NCBI GenBank assembly: GCA_016617855.1
Contig: JAECUM010001772.1
Location: forward strand, 62,001-126,000
Origin: Megalonaias nervosa
Lineage: Eukaryota > Mollusca > Bivalvia > Unionida > Unionidae
DNA: 64,000 bases
Direction: 5' to 3'
Shown in pieces: positions 21,163 to 30,689 of this stretch. The translations under genes and the position numbers were made by a program. The notes under the pieces were generated by a model. It was not told where the DNA came from. It saw nothing but the letters and a program-made list of their open reading frames with translations, and did not search any database. Every line of letters starts with the position of its first letter. Position 1 is the first letter of the stretch.

Positions 21163-21419
21163 GCAATGTGACAAAACAAATAATCGCGACTTTGATATTG
21201 ATAACTGAATTAATTATGACACTAAAACAGCAACAGAATAATCATTGTGCAAGTTGTAACTGTAATATGCTATGGGAATATTCGAGTAATAATCCAGGAC
21301 AGTTCACCGTAGACATAATTAATAGTAGTATTGGTCACACACGCAAAAATGTGATGCTGACCTGTCTTGAATGTAATCGACATCGGGGTGCCAGTTTACA
21401 AAAGTGAACGTGGTGGTAA
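21163..21419 (+). pseudogene. HNH/zinc-finger tail, probably the C-terminal domain of the replication protein
   Basis: CASCNCNMLWEY, then GQFTVDIINSSIGHT, then MLTCLECNRHRGA form a CxxC...D....GH....CxxCN HNH-type zinc module. In homologues I remember, this follows the helicase in the same protein. Here the link region is open in shifted frames (a slip in the A-run at 21138-21146 and another near 21233), so it is probably one gene with 17997-21162. It has a TGA at 21405; the next in-frame stop is TAA at 21417. Its end overlaps the integrase stop (21396-21398) on the other strand. Confidence 0.6.
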
Positions 21420-22361
21420 TTGTGTGTCTTCAGGAATTACTTGTAACTGTTCACGTACAAATCCACGCTGAGGAGCATTCGAATCCAGTCTGTAGATTGC
21501 AGGTCTACCAGTGGATCTAACCACGCTAGAAATTTTATGTGTCACACTCCAGATAGGATCAGTTGCTCTTTTTTTACCCCCTTCAAGTTCACTGGGTTCA
21601 TATAAATATCTGACACATTACCTAACACTGGCAGTTTTGAAAAGTCACGTCGTTGTACAGGTATATATTTTTTTGTGATAGCGACGGTGGGTTTCATAGA
21701 AGTTGCACGAGTAATTTCATTATTTAACACAGCTATCACACTTGTAATCTTGCAACCCATTCGCGCAAGATCTCGTATCTGCTTGAATTATTTCCTTCGC
21801 ATACTGGTATCCAAATAACCACTCAGCAAGTGGTCGATTAAATCGTTCAACTATTACCTGATCACGATGAATTGCGGTGTGTCCTCGACTGATTTTGACA
21901 TTATATTTTTTCATCAGCAATAATACTGCACCAAGAAATTCTTTGCCAGGATCAACTTGTAGCAACTGTGGCCATTGCAAGGGTCCTCATTGATAAATTC
22001 GTTCAAACGCAGGTGCAACTTCAGATGCTGTTTTTGTTGACAGTGGTTCTGCTTCTTTATATCTACTTGCAACGTCAACGACAGTCAACACGTATTTGTA
22101 TGTGCGTGATTGATGTCTATGTGTTTTAATAGTATCATGTGGTAAAAACAAAATGTCTGCTTGATGAACTTCATTGGGAATGCTGACATCAAAATACGCG
22201 TACTGAATTTTTTTAGGTGGTGGTAGATATATTTGCCATATTGCCTGTCATGCTAACCATGCTGCAGCAACAGCACATGAGACTTTTGCTGCTTAAGCAA
22301 GTTTACTAATCGCTGCTCTGCCCTTCCAATATCCTTTTGGACTATAATAAACAGATTCCAT
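21396..22361 (-). pseudogene. retroviral-type (rve) integrase
   Basis: Starts at ATG 22361 after TAACTATTATA and ends at TAA 21396-21398. The DDE triad is visible: VHQADILFLPHD (first D), LLQVDPGKEFLG (second D), and VIVERFNRPLAE (E). The C-terminal block has a YLY.P.ELEGG..RATDPIWS motif typical, as I recall, of Polinton integrases, then GRPAIYRL and RGFVREQLQVIPEDTQLPPR. It would catalyse insertion of the element DNA. Damage: TAA at 22293, TGA at 22248 and 21987, slips near 21750 and 21610. It is transcribed toward the replication gene; the 3' ends overlap by about 12-24 bases. Confidence 0.85.
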
Positions 22362-22377
22362 TATAATAGTTATATAA

Positions 22378-22926
22378 TTAATTACCAGCCCCTAGCATTA
22401 GTTTATCCTTCATAGCAGATTTCACTAGAAAACTAGCAAATTTCTCTCTGAGAGATTTGTCAGGTATAGAATTTAGCGCATCAATCAATTTCACATCTGC
22501 GAGATGCCATTGTTGTAAATCTTTGTTTTTATACGCAACATCATGAGCATGACACGCTTGATCAATCTTATTTATTGGATGCTCTCCTGGTCTTGGTTGA
22601 TCGCATTCGTCAAGTCGGATATCAAGTCGAGCTCCAGGTCTACAATAATTGTATCCGGGTAAACATTTTTCTCCGGGATACTTTGCCCACGGAACCCCTG
22701 GTAATTTTCCCAACGAAGTAGCGATATCGCCACCTGTTTTTGTAGACTTGTCCATGATTTTATCCTTGACTAAGTCAACGGAGATAAATCTGTATTTGTT
22801 TGTGCCACATTTCACACACATGCCCGTCAATGTGTGTTTTTTATTTTTTGTTATTATTGTTGTTAATCCACTGGTCCCACCAACGGTGGGGGTGGGTGCC
22901 TTGCATCGAACACAATATAGATTCAT
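22378..22926 (-). CDS. zinc-finger plus phospholipase A2-like protein
   Basis: An intact frame from ATG 22926 (after AATAATAAATAAT) to TAA 22378, 182 codons. The N-terminus has LYCVRCKAPTP and MCVKCGTNKYRF, a CxxC...CxxC zinc ribbon. The C-terminal half reads YNYCRPGARLDIRLDE (calcium loop, YCGPG in active enzymes, here Gly to Arg), then DQACHAHDVAYKNK with the catalytic HD pair. This is the parvovirus-VP1/Polinton style of PLA2, used by virions to breach membranes. The Gly-to-Arg change in the loop may weaken calcium binding. An ATG further upstream (22986) would run into the ATPase gene, so 22926 is preferred. Only 13 bases separate its ATG from the divergent ATPase ATG. Confidence 0.8.
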   Translation of the reverse strand: MNLYCVRCKAPTPTVGGTSGLTTIITKNKKHTLTGMCVKCGTNKYRFISVDLVKDKIMDKSTKTGGDIATSLGKLPGVPWAKYPGEKCLPGYNYCRPGARLDIRLDECDQPRPGEHPINKIDQACHAHDVAYKNKDLQQWHLADVKLIDALNSIPDKSLREKFASFLVKSAMKDKLMLGAGN

Positions 22927-22939
22927 ATTATTTATTATT
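22927..22939. promoter_or_regulatory. 13-bp divergent start-to-start spacer
   Basis: The PLA2-like and ATPase genes point away from each other with only 13 bp (all A/T) between their ATGs. Promoter elements must either lie inside the opposite gene or be the AT run itself. Confidence 0.5.
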
Positions 22940-23608
22940 ATGGATATAATTGACTTCTCAGCAACACGAAAACAGGAGCCAGTCAAACATCACCCAGCGC
23001 TACCGAATTCTATTAGAATGATAATAATTGGGCCATCTGGAAGTGGTAAGACGCAATTATTGCTTAATCTGATAATGAGATGGCTCAAATGGGATAAGTT
23101 ATATTTAGTGGCACCAGCTGTAGATGATCAATGATGGTATGAAGTACTTAAAGATTTTAATGAAAATGCAAAGTTGCTGGATGAAGATGGTAATGATATT
23201 ATTGATTTTATTACTAGTTTTGATGAAGCGCCATCTGTAGATGACCTTGATGGACTTATTAATAATTTAGTAGTGTATGATGATATTATGCTGGACAAAC
23301 AATCAAATCCAGCTCGGATATTTTCTCGAGGTAGACATAAAAGCACAGACGTGATTTATGTTACTCAAAGATATACGCAAATACCTAAAGTAATCAGAGA
23401 CAACTGCAGTATTTTGGTTGTATTTAACGGAGTTGATAATCATACTGTACAAAATATTTTCTTATACTTGGTGTTCAGGGGACATGGATATGATTAAATT
23501 CAAAAACATTTTTCAAAAGCACATGCTACCCCGTTTGGTTTTATAACAATAAATTTACATGATCCTAGGTCGAGATATCATAACAGACTTGATAAAATAT
23601 TTGGTTAA
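22940..23608 (+). pseudogene. A32/FtsK-type genome-packaging ATPase
   Basis: ATG 22940 follows TTATTTATTATT. 222 codons in one frame to TAA 23606-23608, broken only by TGA at 23132 and 23495. Walker A is IIGPSGSGKTQLLLNL (about residues 28-43), Walker B LVVYDDIML (about residues 111-119), followed by GRHKSTDVIYVTQRY (sensor region). The last gene before the right terminal repeat, its stop lies 2 bp from the repeat. It would pump the element genome into capsids. Size and motifs fit Polinton ATPases. Confidence 0.85.
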
Positions 23609-23610
23609 TT

Positions 23611-23877
23611 AGCAGCAGGGAGGGTGAGACCACACGTACATGACCTAGACGTAAACGAGTCGCAACGCGTTGAAAAAATACACATGAAACAATGAATAAC
23701 AAAAACTAACTAAACCACAAATTTCATTAACGCGGTCTCTGCCCGCAACAATGAAATGTGTTTGGCAAGCAGCTTCGGTTTGACGTTATTGACCTTTTAT
23801 TTTCAGACTTCGTAGGAACCTTTATTTTTCGTAAATAAGGTCTCAGGCAAAATGGTCTGTTCATCTTCCCTGCTGCT
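23611..23877 (-). repeat. right terminal inverted repeat
   Basis: 267 bp, reverse complement of the left repeat without the SINE. The inner edge starts AGCAGCAGGGAGGGTGAGAC; the outer edge ends TTCCCTGCTGCT. The mismatches to the left copy are mainly transitions and small indels, which would allow a rough age estimate. Confidence 0.9.
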
Positions 23878-23882
23878 GAGCT

Positions 23883-24866
23883 AAATTCAGTCAAACGGAG
23901 ATGAACAATATCCATATACTCATCATTGAGCAGGTGAGCATTGTTCATCTTCCATGAACCTTGTCCCCATTTAATCGTATTTTAGTGGTGGTTATATTGA
24001 TATTTACTGGCTTATGATCTTAAATTTGGTCAGATAGAATAGAGCAATTATTGACTATATACATATGTCCTGTTGAAATGTAGTTGGTATCTAGTGTAGT
24101 CTCTTTATTTCCATATTTAAATGTATATTTTCTTAAATTTCCATTTATAAGTCTGTATGCGTCAATGAGATTATTGGTTTTTAGAAAAGTTTTTATAAGT
24201 TTCTGAAGTTTTTTTATCTGAGTCTAATAGGCCTTCATTTTTATCTATGTCTGTTTCTATCCAGTTGAAGTCACCCCCTATAATGCATTGTTCCATGGCA
24301 TAATGCTGACAAAATTAGTTTAAGAATAAAGTTTGACTTCTTTGCACTCATTCCCGTGGTAGGTACATAAACATTAATAACATTCCATTTGTTTGCACAT
24401 ATATGTATGATTCTCCCTTGTAGTTCATCCAGTGATTTAATGAGTTCAAGGTTAAGTCCCTTGGCGATACATTGAACAAATGTAGCCATTTCAGATTTAG
24501 TTTCTGTTCGGTGATTACTGATGGCATCTAATTCCTCTTCTAGCTTCTTCACCACTTGGTCTGACATACCGTGAGTCTCTTTAATTAAAATTATATCATA
24601 GGTTTTTGACAGGTTTATGATGTTTTCAATTTTTTTAGTGATACCATTAACGTTCATAGTCAAGATATTAGGGCAGGATCTATCTTTGTCTGAGAATTCA
24701 GACAAATCAAAATCAACTGACAGCCAGGAGTTCTGTGTGCATACAAAATTCTCCCTTGTTCTGTCTTTTCTATTTCAGTGGGGAAATAGGTTTTTATTTT
24801 CCTTCCTTTTTCAGGTTTCTCTTTTCCTAGAGTGGTCATTCTAATAGCACACTCGTACTTCACCAA
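23883..24866 (-). mobile_element. L1/Tx1-type LINE, 5' half (endonuclease)
   Basis: On the - strand, 24705 to about 24200 reads as an apurinic-like (EEP) endonuclease: LTMNVNGITKKIENII (N-terminal Asn motif), IILIKETHG (catalytic E, 'L.ETH'), then IHICANKWNVINVYVPT. It continues with stops and slips to 23883, where it joins, across the inserted element, the RT half at 4257. Its first codons are near 24866. Together the halves make one LINE on the - strand about 3.4 kb long. Confidence 0.75.
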
Positions 24867-24869
24867 AAA

Positions 24870-25813
24870 GTATGATTTTGTTTATGCATGTGCAAAATAA
24901 ATAAATGAAATAAACAAAATGAAGTTCAACACAATATAAATAACTAAAGGTTGTAAGAAATGAGAACTTTGATACCTTTTTTTGGAGATCCTCAAGAGAT
25001 ATCCTAAATCTGAATAACACACAATGTGATGTATGTAAGTGAAGTAGAATACAACTCACTATACCGGTAGCTTAGTAATCCATTGCTCTCCAATGTGACT
25101 ATTAGAATTTGTTTTGGAAGAATCACTATAAATCTATAACACTAAAACTCATAAATAATAAATGTGCATTTGGTTGGTTCTATATGTATATATAGGCCTA
25201 CACTAAACACACATTACTCAAAAAACGAATTCAAAGGAAGAATCAATTAAAAGATGTAATAATTACTATAGCCCATTTGAAGTACATCCATGAAGCCTGA
25301 GTGAAACACATGTCAAGGGTATCAAGAGTCCTTGATTTTCTACTCTATTCGCCAATTAATAAAATAACAGATCATCTAACAAAACAAGTAAGTATTCATT
25401 AAAAGGTAAGAAAGCCTTTTGAAGTATCCCTCTCAAAGTCAGATTAGTGTTTTCAAAAGGTATGCCTCGCCTCTACTATTGTCGCTTATTTGTAACAATA
25501 GATTGTTTATATTTTATTAAGCCATGTGCAATTGAGCGTGTATTATATGCAGCAATGTTACAAAATGAAGCCTAAAATTAAATATATTTGTTATAATATC
25601 TCATGTATGGTGTCGCAACTCTTAGAAAAATGTATGTGTATTCTATAGAATATTATCTGTTAAATATTATTGTTTTATAAATCAATATTGATAATTTGAC
25701 CGGACGACTTAAATTGATAATGTCGTTGTGCAGATGCATATATTTTTTAGCATAAAAAATAAATGTATATAAGTATTTTAATTAGAATGAGCAATATATG
25801 TCAGTTTGTGTTT

Positions 25814-25865
<52 letters not shown>

Positions 25866-26160
25866 AAGTATGATTATGTTCTTTTAAAGAATATTAAGAT
25901 AGTTTAGTTTGTTAAAATTTGTTCAATTTTTTTCTAAAACCTATTCTATTTTACAACCTATAAAAATTGTCAAAAACATTTTGGCACACTTAAATTATAT
26001 ATATATCTTACATAGTATCTACTTGTTGTTTGAAGAAAAGAACTTGATAAAACTATCACAGAGTTGGGCTGAATTGTTTTTCGAGATGGGCCGAATTGTC
26101 TTTCAAGTTGGGATAATTGTCTTAATTTTGGCCCAAGTCAGGCCGAATTGTCTATAAGCC
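24870..26160. other. intronic/intergenic DNA with (AT)n
   Basis: AT-rich, no gene seen. A pure (AT) run of about 44 bp lies at 25818-25861. Confidence 0.6.
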
Positions 26161-26490
26161 ACCATCGTCATTTGAAATGGAAAAAGAATTCCCAAGAATT
26201 ATGTCAAGTTGAGAGATAGCAACAAGCCATTGAGCTGCATAGGGTTTGGAACTAAATTTTGTGCAACTCTACTAGTGGTAAATAAAGTCTATGCGTACTT
26301 TGCAAACTTTTCAGTTGAACGTAATGTTTGTCGTCGCTGCATGTTCAAATACCGATCTTTAAATCATGTTTTCTGGCTTTACAATAGCAGTTTGTGATAT
26401 TTTGTTACACATTACTGAAAACTGGTCAGTCTTAAGGAAAAAAATCAAGTGCCTTACAGAGACGGACTCGTCAGGGTTGGCAGGTCTGGT
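26161..26490. repeat. dispersed repeat R1, copy 1
   Basis: About 330 bp closely similar to 44034-44325 (shared runs such as GATAGCAACAAGCCATTGAG and GAGACGGACTCGTCAGGGTT). On the - strand both copies keep RPANPDESV..R and DQFSV.CNKIS in frame, so the repeat may derive from a coding sequence of an unidentified element. Confidence 0.75.
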
Positions 26491-26879
26491 ATTTTTAACT
26501 AAAATGCCTCTTACTATGTGTAGGGTCCTAATGAAAATGATGCCAATCATAACAGCATTCCTGAGAACAAATTTGGAAAACAAGTCCTGATTGACCGTGA
26601 TGTCATTTCAGAAGTCACTGCACGCATTTTTGTGTTTCATGGGGCTTTAAGAATACAGGTCTTTTGTGAACACGTGAGAAATTGCTCTGTTGGCACAAAG
26701 TTTGTACGTTGTAGTTTCACGAGTTATGTTCAGTACTCAGCACTTACCTTGGATTCCTGGAAATTCTTATCAACCAGTAGAGTATCAGTCCCTTTGATGG
26801 GCTTTTGTTTTCCTTTTGTTAATTTTCAGGCTATCCATTTTAGAATTATATCAGTTATGAATTTTATTGGTATTGCTAG

Positions 26880-27043
26880 GGCTTGCTTCCTTGGACTTGA
26901 CACCTGCTGATGTTGACTATGTCATTGGCACCTCTGGAAACACTGACAAATTAGGAAATCTAAATCTCTTTACAAGGGCCACACATATTGTGTCCGGTGA
27001 AGTGTCGCATGGTGACAGTTATCAGTGTCATGGATTTGGTCAG
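26880..27043 (+). CDS. MBLAC1-like gene, exon 2a (alternative or relic exon without zinc ligands)
   Basis: 164 bp between an AG acceptor (26878-26879) and CAG|GTATCA donor. It encodes LTPADVDYVIGTSGNTDKLG then NLNLFTRATHIVSGEVSHGD. It aligns without gaps to exon 2b (29387-29550): same length, same splice phases, about 48% identical residues. The metallo-beta-lactamase HxHxDH signature, HGHSDH in exon 2b, is SGNTDK here, so three metal ligands are gone and only the Asp remains. The frame has no stop. It is either a mutually exclusive cassette that would make a catalytically dead isoform, an exon of a decayed tandem paralogue, or a dead exon duplicate. Confidence 0.6.
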
Positions 27044-27837
27044 GTATCACATTAAGGGCATGTTGTGGATGTCCATGGTTTGAATTATTGATATTTCAGT
27101 ATCATTAACATTTTTCAAATTCTGTCAATTCAGCATGATGTTAGCAGCATGCAAGTTTCACAAGAAACTGGTGCATAATACAGTATCGTATAATGTAAAT
27201 CGGGGTATTATTAGACAAAAGTCAAATGGAATATAATATTAAGACTTATCTATGGAAGTTATTGCTGCAGACTGGTTGTAATGTTGGCAAATAACAGTAA
27301 AGGCTATTTTGCAACATCCATTTTGACCATATATGTATCAGGTGATCATGCATTAGCCATGTAAACTATAGGCCTGGGTCAACACAGGGTGAAATGGGAC
27401 TTTTCCATGTATTATCAGACAGTTGTTCATTTTTTTAAAAAATAATGTTTAAACCCTAATGAAAATTAATGAAATATCAAAAATAAATTAAGATAAGGAT
27501 GTAAATATAAAAATTTTTGCTTATATTTATCAATGTGCTGTGATTGTTATTTCTAATATTGCACACACATTACTAAAAAACCTTCATATAGCTATTGATG
27601 ATGTAAACACTGCCTGGAAGGTGACTGATGTGTTTTGCTTTCCACTAACATGAGCATAAGAAAAATTATTGGATTTAAGTTTCAAGTCGGATTCATCCAT
27701 TTGTTAAAATAGTAGTAGTCCATGATCATGTGTACAAACTTTTCAGCTCGACCAATAATGTGTATTACATTGTCATTTTGACTAAACATTATTTATCAAA
27801 TTTAAAGTAAAGATTATAAGACAGTTGAGCATTGTCC

Positions 27838-27870
<33 letters not shown>

Positions 27871-28109
27871 GAAAATTAATGTGAAATAATTGTTTTATCA
27901 TTAGTGAGGGTTAATGTGAGTAATTGCAATTAAAATAATTTTGTATGGTTAATAATTAACTAATTAAATGACAGATGTCATCTTATTATCCAAGCGTGTT
28001 TTTGCAGGAAATACCAGCTATCTTCTCGAAATATTAACCTGCATGTACCTATTGTAATTAATAATCAGCTAAATGTATTTGAAAAGCTGGATAATACCCC
28101 TACAATGTG

Positions 28110-28284
28110 TGTGTGATTTAGATTTTTAACATGGCTTTAACAATTTTTCAGTCATATCACTACGATGTCTGCATTGTGGCAGTTTATAGTGATGTCTAGC
28201 ACTGGGGCATCATGTCACAAACATGTAGCGTGATGTCCCATCGAGTCACATTATCCTGACACCAGGCTGGCCAGTCCTAATACA
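28110..28284 (-). mobile_element. 5'-truncated SINE copy (same family as 4317-4642)
   Basis: Closely matches the body of the first SINE (for example CAGTTTATAGTGATGTCTAG) but lacks the tRNA head, as expected for a 5'-truncated insertion in the same orientation. Flanked by 12-bp duplications CCCTACAATGTG at 28098-28109 and 28285-28296. Confidence 0.85.
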
Positions 28285-28819
28285 CCCTACAATGTGCCAC
28301 TATATGAACTGATTAAATGAAGTTCAATGCTGGCGCAAGTTTAGACTGTTAGTCAAAATGAACAAGAATAGACCTTTACTATGTCTGTTTTTAAACAGTG
28401 CACATGCATTTTTTCTGGAATAGAAAAATACAGTTTTGGAAAGAAACTATTTTAATACCAGAAGTGCCACAAAATTCACTCGTTTTACTCTAAAACAAAT
28501 TTTTCACCATTTCTTTGGTGGTGGCAGGAGATCATTGTACTCTCTGCTACTGAAATTTTCCCAGCACAGTAAAAAAAAAATGTTAGATCTATCATTACAG
28601 GCAATATAAAGGTTTTAAAATTATTTTACTTATAAGTTCATGATTAGAGTAAATATGTATTGCTATGTAATGTATTTTCTGAGATAATAAGGTACTTCTT
28701 AACTTCTGACTGAAGTAAACATTGTTTCTGTTTAATTTCCAGTGCCGGTGAACATGCTGCAACTGTCACTGGAAAAATGAGACACCAGATCTTCTTGGAT
28801 TATGTCCAAAAACTTAGTT

Positions 28820-29035
28820 CAGGAAGAATAATATTGTAAAACGTCATCCAAATATTGCAAGGCATTAAAATATTGTAAAACATCATCCAAATATTGCAAG
28901 GTATTAAAATATTGTCAAACCTCATCCAGATGTTACAAGGCATTAAAATATTGTAAAACCTCATGTGAATATTGCAAGGCATTAAAATATTGTAAAACCT
29001 CATCTAGATATTGCTGGGCTTTAAAATATTTGGGC
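28820..29035. repeat. tandem repeat, ~39-bp unit, about 5-6 copies
   Basis: Unit like GGCATTAAAATATTGTAAAA plus CCTCATCCAGATATTGCAA, degenerating to the right. The frame called across it on the - strand is an artefact of the repeat. Confidence 0.85.
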
Positions 29036-29386
29036 AAATATTGTTAGTGTCTGAAAGCATTAAAAGACAACAGAGTAATCAAGATATTCAGAATGGCCAG
29101 TTTCCACCTAAAATGTGAAGGATAAAACAAGAATTGTTGATGCCCCCCATACTTCATTTTTGGTCCCGTGGATTTTATCAGTGATAGGTAGAAATTCTTA
29201 TTATATGTTGTCAGCATTGTTTTTCATATTGGACAATTGGCAGCAACAATGCCTGGGAACTATGTTAAATATGAAACTCGTTTCATTCATAACACCTCCT
29301 TCGTACTAAAAACGATTTTACATTATCCACTGGCTGAAATGCATGCATGCAAGTTAGTTTTAATTTGACTTTTGTTGTATTTTCAG

Positions 29387-29550
29387 AGTTGAAAAAGAAT
29401 GAGGTGACGCCTGAACAAATAGGTTATGCAATATGTACCCACGGGCACTCAGATCATGTGGGCAACTTGAATGTGTTCACCAATGCTGTTCATATTGTGT
29501 CATATGATGTATATGTAGGAGATAACTATAGTCTGCATGACTTTAAACAG
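29387..29550 (+). CDS. MBLAC1-like gene, exon 2b (zinc-binding exon)
   Basis: 164 bp after a good acceptor (TATTTTCAG) and before CAG|GTATCA. It encodes EVTPEQIGYAICTHGHSDHV then GNLNVFTNAVHIVS. HGHSDH is the HxHxDH zinc-binding motif of metallo-beta-lactamase-fold hydrolases, and the following GNLN.F....HIV is characteristic of MBLAC1, a proposed nuclease acting on histone mRNA. Acceptor phase (two bases, AG, completing a split codon) and donor phase 0 fit exon 3. The upstream exon encoding the N-terminal strands was not found; it may lie upstream of the large nested insertion or outside the window. Confidence 0.8.
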
Positions 29551-30689
29551 GTATCAAGCTTCACATTTTCTAACACATTGCTTGTCTTATCGTAGAGATT
29601 GCAAGTTGTAACTGTTTCGCTACACATTCAGTACACACAAAGTGAATTGATCATTTTTTGTTTGAGCTGGTAGACTCTAGACACCATTCAAAGATTTTCT
29701 AAATGTGATCTCCATTGTAGCACTGTCAATACATGACTCATGCATTTTTTTTAAAGCTATACACTTGCTAATGAAGTGTGGGGGAGTATACTGGAGTATA
29801 ATTATCTATCCTTCCATCAAGTGTTGCACCTAACATTTGTTGGGCAAGGCACAATGTGTCCCTCGGACCCACAACCAAGGGGACACACAAATTTTTAAAG
29901 CAACAAGAAAACTATTGCAAGAGATCTTGAATTTCATAATAAAAAATACACATGTACGTTTTATAGCATACAGATCTTTACTTAAGATTACATGTAGAAC
30001 TATCATCTTATCTAATCAGTTTTTGAAACAGTCTTCTATCTTTCTCAGCTCTCCATAGTTTAAGAGTAGGTAAGAAGTCATAAACCAGGGCCTTTGCTAG
30101 GTTTCTCATTTATCGGCTAATGCGAAATAATTTTGAAATTGGCACTATTTTTTACTGACTGGCGAAAGTTGCTGGTGACAAATTTTTTTAAAGTAAATTT
30201 TTTATTTTTCATTGACTTGGTCCACTTAATACTTGTTTTCATTGTCTGCGGCAATCAGTGGATCATGTTGGTAGATGATAAATAAAACGTTATTTGAACA
30301 TGATTGCAGCTAATGCTATCTGTTAGTCGGTTTTGAGAAGCAATTAAATGCGATTAGTAGGAAATAAGGAATGACCAGGGGGTATACTCTGTTGTTGAAC
30401 AGGTCATCAAAAAGATTCGGTGTCATTTGCACGTGTTGTTAATTTATGTTTATTGCAAACTGTGAGCGTGAGATGCACTTGGGACTGCTTAGTGTTTTAG
30501 GGATTATTTACTTAGATAAGACATTTTTGTGGTCTGAACTTAACTGAATAACACAGAATGCTACTACAAGGATGCCAGTCGTCGACTGTAAAGGGCCCAA
30601 GTCGCTTATATCAATGAAAAATTTAAAATATACTTTATAAAGCAAGTCTGTATCAAGCGCAAAGAATATGGCTAATCTAGCTCTGAAAA

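Larger units (their letters stand above)
4263..23877. mobile_element. Polinton/Maverick/adintovirus-like integrated virus-type element
   Basis: A 19.6-kb unit bounded by terminal inverted repeats starting AGCAGCAGGGAAG and flanked by GAGCT at both ends (4258-4262 and 23878-23882). Subtracting the SINE (about 0.34 kb) and piggyBac (about 2.4 kb) leaves about 16.9 kb, a usual Polinton size. Hallmark genes seen: double-jelly-roll-like capsid protein, adenain-like protease, packaging ATPase, retroviral-type integrase, plus PLA2-like and fibre-like proteins. The replication gene is unusual (polymerase-like/SF1 helicase/HNH), and I did not find the normal Polinton protein-primed polymerase B motifs. 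Start codons in the element are preceded by TATA-like runs. Many genes carry premature TGA codons or one-base slips, so this copy is probably inactive. Polintons usually make 6-bp duplications; here 5 bp are exact, and a sixth depends on where the terminal A is placed. Confidence 0.9.
27044..29386. other. intronic DNA with microsatellite, SINE fragment and 39-bp repeats
   Basis: Contains (TAA)n at about 27839-27870, a SINE fragment at 28110-28284 and a short tandem array at about 28820-29035. Otherwise AT-rich DNA without genes. Confidence 0.6.

Noticed and set aside
4922..23608. TGA recoded as tryptophan in the virus-type element
   Set aside because: TGG is used normally at conserved Trp sites, the TGA sites fall in contexts better suited to Arg or variable residues, and homopolymer slips show general decay. 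Kept only as an alternative.
28800..29003. 67-codon - strand frame with repeated peptide
   Set aside because: The peptide repeat simply mirrors the 39-bp tandem DNA repeat.
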